A stretch of 64,000 nt of DNA, from assembly GCA_965230205.1 (NCBI GenBank), contig OZ245996.1, positions 1,736,001-1,800,000 on the forward strand. Reading direction: 5' to 3'. Below the pieces are notes generated by a model. The model had not been told where the DNA came from and did no database searches. It was given only the letters and a program-made list of their open reading frames with translations. Made by a program: the position numbers and the translations under genes. This DNA is from CANLBN01 sp965230205. Its GTDB lineage: Bacteria > Pseudomonadota > Gammaproteobacteria > Pseudomonadales > Cellvibrionaceae. Positions 58,917-64,000 of the stretch are shown here, one piece after another (the stretch's first letter is position 1; every line of letters starts with the position of its first letter).

Positions 58917-59672
58917 ATGCGCATTCCTAGAATTTATACTGAACAGCCTTTAGTTGAAAACCAATCGTTAGTTTTAGGTACTGTCGAATCTCATTATATC
59001 TCCAAAGTTTTGCGGATGAAGGTTGGTCGTGAACTGATTCTATTTAATGGAATACCTTTGTCTGGGCAATATGGTGAATACAATGCGGTAATCACTAATA
59101 CGAATAAAAAATCGGTTACTGTCGAAATAAAAAAATTTCACAGTAAAGAAACTGAATCTCCAGTAATGGTCGAGTTAGGGGTCTGCCTGATTAAAAACGA
59201 CAGGATGGATTGGTTGTTACAAAAGGCAACTGAGTTGGGGGTGAATACGTTCTCTCCTTTGATTAGTGAATATGTTGATGTAAAAATTCCGGCGGACCGT
59301 TTAGAAAAAAAGATTCAACATTGGCAGCAAATTATTATTAGTGCTTGTGAACAGTGTGGGCGCACACGGGTCCCAGTTCTTCACAAACCTCATTCTTTTA
59401 CTCAATGGGTTGAAACTGTTAAAGCGGAAAGTAAACACATATTGCATCCCTACAATGCACAGCCTTTTGACTCACATTCTGCTGGTAGTAGTGCTAACCT
59501 TGAAGCGCTTGCACTTGCTGTAGGGCCGGAAGGTGGTTTAACGGAGTCAGAGGTGGAATTGGCACATCAGCACAATTTTATTCCCATGTCCTTAGGCCCC
59601 CGTATTCTAAGAGCAGAAACGGCTCCGTTAGCAGCTTTGTCGATAATTCAACACCGTTTAGGCGATTTTTAA
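58917..59672 (+). CDS. rsmE: 16S rRNA (uracil-1498-N3)-methyltransferase
   Basis: A 251-aa SPOUT methyltransferase that uses SAM to modify U1498 of 16S rRNA. It begins MRIPRIYTEQPL and has VESHYISKVLRMKVG in the N-terminal PUA-like domain, then the SPOUT knot with LAVGPEGGLTESEVE and SLGPRILRAETAPLAAL. I start at 58917 by homology, leaving out an upstream GTG at 58908. Its position directly after SAM-cycle genes fits its substrate. Confidence 0.95.
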   Translation: MRIPRIYTEQPLVENQSLVLGTVESHYISKVLRMKVGRELILFNGIPLSGQYGEYNAVITNTNKKSVTVEIKKFHSKETESPVMVELGVCLIKNDRMDWLLQKATELGVNTFSPLISEYVDVKIPADRLEKKIQHWQQIIISACEQCGRTRVPVLHKPHSFTQWVETVKAESKHILHPYNAQPFDSHSAGSSANLEALALAVGPEGGLTESEVELAHQHNFIPMSLGPRILRAETAPLAALSIIQHRLGDF

Positions 59673-59710
59673 AGCCTCACTGAGATTATTTTTTCCGAAT
59701 TATTCTCAGA

Positions 59711-61333
59711 TTAAACCGACGTTGATTTATACCCTACCCGAAAGCCTCCCCATTGTTTGCCTTTCACCATAATGGGAATGGAAAGGTCGTGCAAAATTTC
59801 TCCAGTATCACGTTTATAGGTTTGAATTAAAAACGCTTTGTCATGGTTACCGCAACGCGAGCCCGTAGGGTCATCAAATATGCGTTTAGTGCGGTTGTGC
59901 GCCAAATCGTAATCATAATCTCCCGTGAGCGGTTGCGAGAAACATTTATTATGTGTTGGGAAGTAGCCATTATTGTCTACCGCACCCGCATAAAAAATAC
60001 AGTCCTCTTCAAGAATGGGATCTTGAATATCGGGCAATACACGATCCGTGAATTCATCAAAGCGAGAGCTATGTTTGATAGGGTCCGTGCCGGATATGGG
60101 GACATAATTTCGGTCAAATAGCGCATCCAGAGTAATTTCATTATTGGCAATAGCTTCTTCAAATATATGTTGTATTGCGTCTACCGCCGCCTTTCCTTTC
60201 CTCATGGCAATCTCATGCTCGCCTTGCAATGCTTCTTGCCCTAGTAATTCATAAATATACTCGGCGCGCCTTGAGAGTTTACTTGATTGGCCTGAGACTT
60301 CTTCAACATCCTCTTTCGTGGTGATGAGCTCGGTGGCTAGTTGTTCAAAACCAGAGGCAATCGATATTTGGTGTTCACTGTTTTCCTGGGCTCTATTGCG
60401 AGCAATGATGACTTGCTCATCTACTTTGTGAGCCTGTGTATCAATTTCTGATAGGCAGCTGTTGACTTTTAGTGTCTTCTCTTTGGTTTCTCCCACGGTA
60501 TTAACCAGTTGCGACATAGCCTTACCAACTTTAGTAATCTCCTTGTTGATTTCCTGAGCCATACCGCTGATTTCGCTGGTGGATGATGAGGTTCTATTCG
60601 CTAGATTACGCACCTCATCGGCGACAACGGCAAACCCTCGGCCATGCTCACCGGCTCGCGCAGCTTCAATGGAAGCATTCAGCGCTAATAGATTTGTTTG
60701 GTCGGCAATACTGTTGATCTCGTGGGTAATATCAAATATTTGCGAGGTCTGGCTGTCCAGTTGAGAAATTAATTGAGCGACTTCTTGAACCTGATCGGTG
60801 GTTCTATCCATATCGGTATTGGTAGACTCTATCGCTTCTCTACCTTGATGGCTTGCGGTACTGGTATTTGATGAAAGCTCACCAAGGTGACTGCTACCTT
60901 CCAGCGCCGATTGAATGTTGCTGGTCACTATAGAAGAGGTTTCTGTCACGTTTTCAATCGTTTCAAGTTGTGCATTCACTTGTTTTTTCAGTGACTCGCA
61001 AGCAAATGACACTTCTGCGCCGGCAATGGCGACCTGACTACAGGTCGTTGCAATACCGCCCGCTTTTTCGAGTGACTGGTCGAGGTGGTGACTGATGGCA
61101 TTTAAAAGTTCATCACCATTGAGGTCAATATGATTGAAGTGCTGTTCCCGAAGTGCAGACAAATGTTGGTTTAGTGGCTTGAACATTGTCCAGTAGAAAA
61201 CGGCATAGGCAATTAAGGTAGAGCTTACGCTGATGATCAGCGCTGGCCAGAATGAAAAGAAAACGCTACCGGCTCCGATAATACAAGATAAACCTATAGC
61301 TAAAGAAATAAGATTAAAAGATGGGTGCTTCAT
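59711..61333 (-). CDS. Methyl-accepting chemotaxis protein with C-terminal sensor-like domain
   Basis: A 540-aa receptor with two N-terminal membrane segments (~10-50) and little periplasmic sequence between them. The signalling hairpin is complete: EINSIADQTNLLALNASIEAARAGE and RGFAVVADEVRNLANRTSS (each within the family's highly conserved tip). The last ~170 residues are not coiled coil: they contain LFDRNYVPISGTDPIKHSS, GSRCGNHDKAFLIQTYKRD and KQWGGFRVGYKS, a sensor-like domain seen in other receptors with cytoplasmic C-terminal sensing. No HAMP is clear. It would feed CheA/CheW located elsewhere. Confidence 0.92.
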   Translation of the reverse strand: MKHPSFNLISLAIGLSCIIGAGSVFFSFWPALIISVSSTLIAYAVFYWTMFKPLNQHLSALREQHFNHIDLNGDELLNAISHHLDQSLEKAGGIATTCSQVAIAGAEVSFACESLKKQVNAQLETIENVTETSSIVTSNIQSALEGSSHLGELSSNTSTASHQGREAIESTNTDMDRTTDQVQEVAQLISQLDSQTSQIFDITHEINSIADQTNLLALNASIEAARAGEHGRGFAVVADEVRNLANRTSSSTSEISGMAQEINKEITKVGKAMSQLVNTVGETKEKTLKVNSCLSEIDTQAHKVDEQVIIARNRAQENSEHQISIASGFEQLATELITTKEDVEEVSGQSSKLSRRAEYIYELLGQEALQGEHEIAMRKGKAAVDAIQHIFEEAIANNEITLDALFDRNYVPISGTDPIKHSSRFDEFTDRVLPDIQDPILEEDCIFYAGAVDNNGYFPTHNKCFSQPLTGDYDYDLAHNRTKRIFDDPTGSRCGNHDKAFLIQTYKRDTGEILHDLSIPIMVKGKQWGGFRVGYKSTSV

Positions 61334-61681
61334 TGTGTAGGGCTGCTCCGCTGTTGAGATTTAAGCTTTTATGCACCTGGCATTTGCTCAACATATATTC
61401 AAAGATAACCGCAACAATTAATTGAATCTCTCCTGTATATTCATTAATACATCGTTGGATTTGGGTGTTTAATAACTTGAGTGTTTATTATTCAAGTTTT
61501 TATAACTATAGCTAATGATTCGGGGTTTTGTAGCACGATCGGGGCTATTGAGACTATTTTTAGGGTGAAATGGACTAATACTTTAGTATAGTGACTACCT
61601 CTTATGGCTATCGATGGTGCTTACTAATTTCTAGAGGTTTTGTTGCTTGCCGGTGGCTATCTATATCATGGGGCGGTTACA
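61334..61681. other. Divergent intergenic region with an orphan hairpin
   Basis: 348 bp between the chemotaxis receptor and the next rightward gene. It is AT-rich and carries the promoters of both. The hairpin at 61474-61498 with T-rich tail is the only structured element I see. Confidence 0.45.
61474..61498 (+). terminator. Orphan terminator-like hairpin
   Basis: AACTTGA and TCAAGTT flank an 11-base loop and are followed by TTTTTAT on the plus strand. No plus-strand gene lies upstream, so it would end either an unannotated short RNA or a minor upstream transcript. The stem is short (7 bp). Confidence 0.3.
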
Positions 61682-62371
61682 ATGCCCGCAATTTACGTAT
61701 TTGATGACAAGCTTAATACCATGAATATCGATAAAAACTGGTGGGAACTGAACCCCAAGTGGCAGCATAATATTATTCCTGCCAATGGGAGTAGGTGCTC
61801 TAGTGGTAAACGCTGGTTATTTCTATTGTTGCTATTAGCAGTGGTTGGATTTGTTTTATACGATAATCACAGTAAATTACTTAGCCATTTTCATGCGGGT
61901 GAATACTTGCAGATGACGGAGTTGGTCGTCATTATTTTCCCGTTACTGTTTGTTGCTCAGCAAATTAAGAAAAGCCGACAGTATTCACGGTTTGGCGAAG
62001 TCTCTTTCGTGATGGATCCATTTCCAGCCATTATAGGAGAGAAGTTTGGCGGCTATCTGGAAATTAATAAGGGGGCTGAAGGTTTAGAGTTTATGGCAGA
62101 GCTCTTATTGATGGAGCAATCTGAACTCAATGAAGGTGATAATCGAAATACACAGACTGATATGATCTGGAAGCGTGAGCTGTCAGTTCATACCGAACGT
62201 GCCATGCTCGGTGTTCGCTTACTGATAGACTCTCAATTACCGGATGATAAACCGCCTTCGCAACCGCAAAGAAGTCACTATAAGTTTTGGCGGTTATACG
62301 TTTATTCGAGCAATAAGAAATTTAAGCAAACATGGGATGTGCCCATTATTGCTGCCAGTGACTACGTATAG
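61682..62371 (+). CDS. Membrane protein of unknown function, 3' end at a MITE
   Basis: A 229-aa protein from the ATG at 61682 (frame open from 61640). It has two membrane segments (RWLFLLLLLAVVGFVLY and MTELVVIIFPLLFVAQQI), an N-terminal soluble part (WWELNPKWQHNIIPANG) and a C-terminal soluble region of ~120 residues with MDPFPAIIGEKFGGYLEIN and WDVPIIAASDYV. Its stop codon TAG is made of the TA target site and the first G of the mobile element that follows, so the original C-terminus may have been cut or altered. Function unknown. Confidence 0.65.
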   Translation: MPAIYVFDDKLNTMNIDKNWWELNPKWQHNIIPANGSRCSSGKRWLFLLLLLAVVGFVLYDNHSKLLSHFHAGEYLQMTELVVIIFPLLFVAQQIKKSRQYSRFGEVSFVMDPFPAIIGEKFGGYLEINKGAEGLEFMAELLLMEQSELNEGDNRNTQTDMIWKRELSVHTERAMLGVRLLIDSQLPDDKPPSQPQRSHYKFWRLYVYSSNKKFKQTWDVPIIAASDYV

Positions 62372-62633
62372 GAACCTCTGATTAACCTCGGATATTTTCT
62401 GGCTTGCAGGCGTTGCCGAGATCAAGGCGTCTCTTGCAGGTAATGTCTAGACCTTGGCAAAAGAGACAACGCAGAGATCGGTAACGCCTGCAAGCCCCAC
62501 AGGGCGTGGCTAAAATGCGTTTATGCTGTGTTGAACTTCTTGCTAAGGACGACGGCCATTAGCTGCAAAGTCCGCCTAGCCTAAACGCATTTTAGACTCA
62601 CGCAGAAATCATTCGAGGTTAATCAGAGATTCC
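62371..62633. mobile_element. 263-bp MITE-like element with TA target duplication
   Basis: Terminal inverted repeats GGAACCTCTGATTAACCTCG (62371-62390) and CGAGGTTAATCAGAGATTCC (62614-62633) differ at one position. TA dinucleotides flank both ends (62369-62370, 62634-62635), as in IS630/Tc1-mariner-type insertions. Inside are two long stems: GGCTTGCAGGCG... (62401-62423) with its complement at 62476-62496, and a perfect 14-bp stem CTAAAATGCGTTTA (62510-62523) with 62582-62595. There is no ORF, so it is non-autonomous. It lies between the membrane protein and parC and could also influence transcription termination there. Confidence 0.82.
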
Positions 62634-62702
62634 TATAAAATTTATACGCTACATTTTTATCATAATGTTTAATTTTAAATATAAAGAAAATAGGAAGAAT
62701 AT

Positions 62703-64000
62703 ATGTCTGAAGTGGTGAGCCCTGACGCCCACGAAGCGATTTCATTGAAAGAGTATGCCGAGAAAGCGTATCTGGATTATTCCATGTATGTGATTCTTGA
62801 CCGTGCATTACCGCATATTGGCGATGGTTTGAAGCCAGTGCAGCGTCGCATTGTCTATGCGATGAGTGAGTTAGGTTTAAAAGCAACAGCAAAATTTAAA
62901 AAGTCAGCACGTACTGTGGGTGACGTGATTGGTAAATTCCATCCCCATGGAGATTCTGCGGCTTATGAAGCGATGGTCTTAATGGCTCAGCCATTTTCTT
63001 ATCGCTACCCATTAGTTGATGGCCAGGGTAACTGGGGATCGCCAGATGATCCTAAATCATTTGCGGCTATGCGTTATACAGAATCTCGTCTGACAGCATA
63101 TAGCGAAGTATTGTTATCAGAATTGGGACAGGGCACTGCAGAGTGGGCCCCTAATTTTGATGGAACAATGGAAGAGCCCAAAGTGTTGCCTGCTCAAGTT
63201 CCGAATGTTTTGTTGAATGGAACCACTGGTATTGCTGTGGGCATGGCCACTGATATTCCTCCGCATAATTTGAAGGAAGTCGTTGCTGCCACGATTCATT
63301 TATTGAAAAACCCTAAAGCAACTACTGCCGAGCTGTGCGAGTTTGTTCTCGCGCCGGATATGGCCACTAGCGCTGAAATTATCACGCCCAAAAAAGATAT
63401 TGTGAATTTGTACGAGACGGGTCGTGGCAGTTTGCGTATGCGTGCTATCTGGTCAAAAGAAGATGGTGATGTTGTCGTCACTGCCTTACCTCACCAAGTC
63501 AGTGGTGCCAAAGTAATGGAACAAATTGCGGCACAAATGCAGGCGAAAAAATTGCCAATGGTTGCCGATTTACGTGATGAATCTGATCATGAAAATCCTA
63601 CACGCTTGGTTATTATTCCTCGTTCCAACCGTATTGACATTGATCAGTTAATGAATCATTTATTCGCAACAACGGACCTAGAGCGAACCTACCGTATCAA
63701 TATGAACATGATTGGTATTAATGGTTTGCCTGCGGTTAAACCACTGAATGTGATTTTGGGTGAATGGCTTGAATTCAGAACAGCGACTGTTCGTCGCCGC
63801 TTGCAATACCGTTTGGATAAAATTCTTAAGCGCCTTCATATCTTAGAAGGTTATTTAGCCGCGTTTTTAAATATCGATGAAGTGATAGAAATTATTCGTC
63901 ATGAAGATCACCCAAAGCAAAAATTGATTGAGCGCTTTAAAATTACTGAAATTCAAGCGGAAGCCATTCTTGAATTAAAGTTGCGTCAAATTGCAAAACT
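62703..64000 (+). CDS. parC: DNA topoisomerase IV subunit A, 3' part outside window
   Basis: The first 432 codons of ParC. AGGAAG lies 5 bases before the ATG. It starts MSEVVSPDAHEAISLKEYAE and has AYLDYSMYVILDRALPHIGDG, the DNA-gate helices KFHPHGDSAAYEAM and VDGQGNWGSPDD, and the active-site Tyr in AAMRYTESRL (Tyr119-like position in family). The region with ArgGly-Arg-Gly of GyrA is replaced by ParC-type sequence. It decatenates daughter chromosomes with ParE. Spacing of GDSA in the quinolone-determining region is normal. Confidence 0.95.
   Translation, partial: MSEVVSPDAHEAISLKEYAEKAYLDYSMYVILDRALPHIGDGLKPVQRRIVYAMSELGLKATAKFKKSARTVGDVIGKFHPHGDSAAYEAMVLMAQPFSYRYPLVDGQGNWGSPDDPKSFAAMRYTESRLTAYSEVLLSELGQGTAEWAPNFDGTMEEPKVLPAQVPNVLLNGTTGIAVGMATDIPPHNLKEVVAATIHLLKNPKATTAELCEFVLAPDMATSAEIITPKKDIVNLYETGRGSLRMRAIWSKEDGDVVVTALPHQVSGAKVMEQIAAQMQAKKLPMVADLRDESDHENPTRLVIIPRSNRIDIDQLMNHLFATTDLERTYRINMNMIGINGLPAVKPLNVILGEWLEFRTATVRRRLQYRLDKILKRLHILEGYLAAFLNIDEVIEIIRHEDHPKQKLIERFKITEIQAEAILELKLRQIAK

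Overview
The window looks like chromosomal DNA of a marine-type, moderately AT-rich gammaproteobacterium, perhaps of the Cellvibrionales/Spongiibacteraceae type. The evidence is housekeeping genes of gammaproteobacterial type (lhr, metK-ahcY-metF behind an ArsR-methyltransferase regulator, rsmE, parC, yceH, yaeQ, DUF3301) mixed with much accessory DNA. No rRNA, tRNA, integrase, full-length transposase or CRISPR array is visible. The genus is an inference and was not tested by search.

Layout. 1-15.6 kb: start of a secreted PPC-domain protein, an indoleamine 2,3-dioxygenase-like haem enzyme, a GIY-YIG-like lipoprotein paired with a Tat-signal protein, the large helicase Lhr, an acylating aldehyde dehydrogenase, a patatin lipase, a PhoD-like phosphatase, and a nucleotidyltransferase-HEPN fusion. 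15.7-21.1 kb: an accessory, defence-island-like stretch on the minus strand with a membrane protein, two unknown proteins, a PIN-domain nuclease, a small acidic protein, and an abutting pair of MazG-like pyrophosphohydrolase and GIY-YIG/DUF2075 ATPase.

21.4-29.9 kb is the most unusual part. Two diverged copies of one cassette each carry a ~312-aa protein with a glycine-rich hydrophobic C-terminal hairpin. Each is followed by four or more tandem small membrane proteins of one family (core RRVRKALP...), starting with a TAATG stop-start overlap. The layout is that of a pore-forming toxin with an immunity array. The copies are mosaic, with swapped order and decayed members, and are separated by an epoxide-hydrolase/dehalogenase-like enzyme and a glutathione transferase. 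The 5' flank of the first copy appears split by the MazG/DUF2075 cassette.

30-38 kb: a CbiM-like membrane protein, a subtilisin-type protease behind three palindromic sites spaced exactly 29 bp apart, a second toxin-immunity pair (Endonuclease_NS_2-like nuclease plus YezG-like protein), a TVP38/TMEM64 protein and two exported unknowns. 38-42 kb: the aapJQM amino-acid importer genes without the expected aapP ATPase. 42-49 kb: mostly conserved small genes.

49-54 kb: a PLD-family nuclease converging on a three-gene operon of porin, exported FMN-binding-like protein and GGDEF-EAL c-di-GMP enzyme. 54-58.8 kb: the methionine/SAM cycle (regulator, metK, ahcY, metF) behind a near-perfect 30-bp palindrome. 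58.9-64 kb: rsmE, a chemotaxis receptor, an unknown membrane protein whose stop codon is formed by a 263-bp MITE, and the start of parC, which runs off the window.
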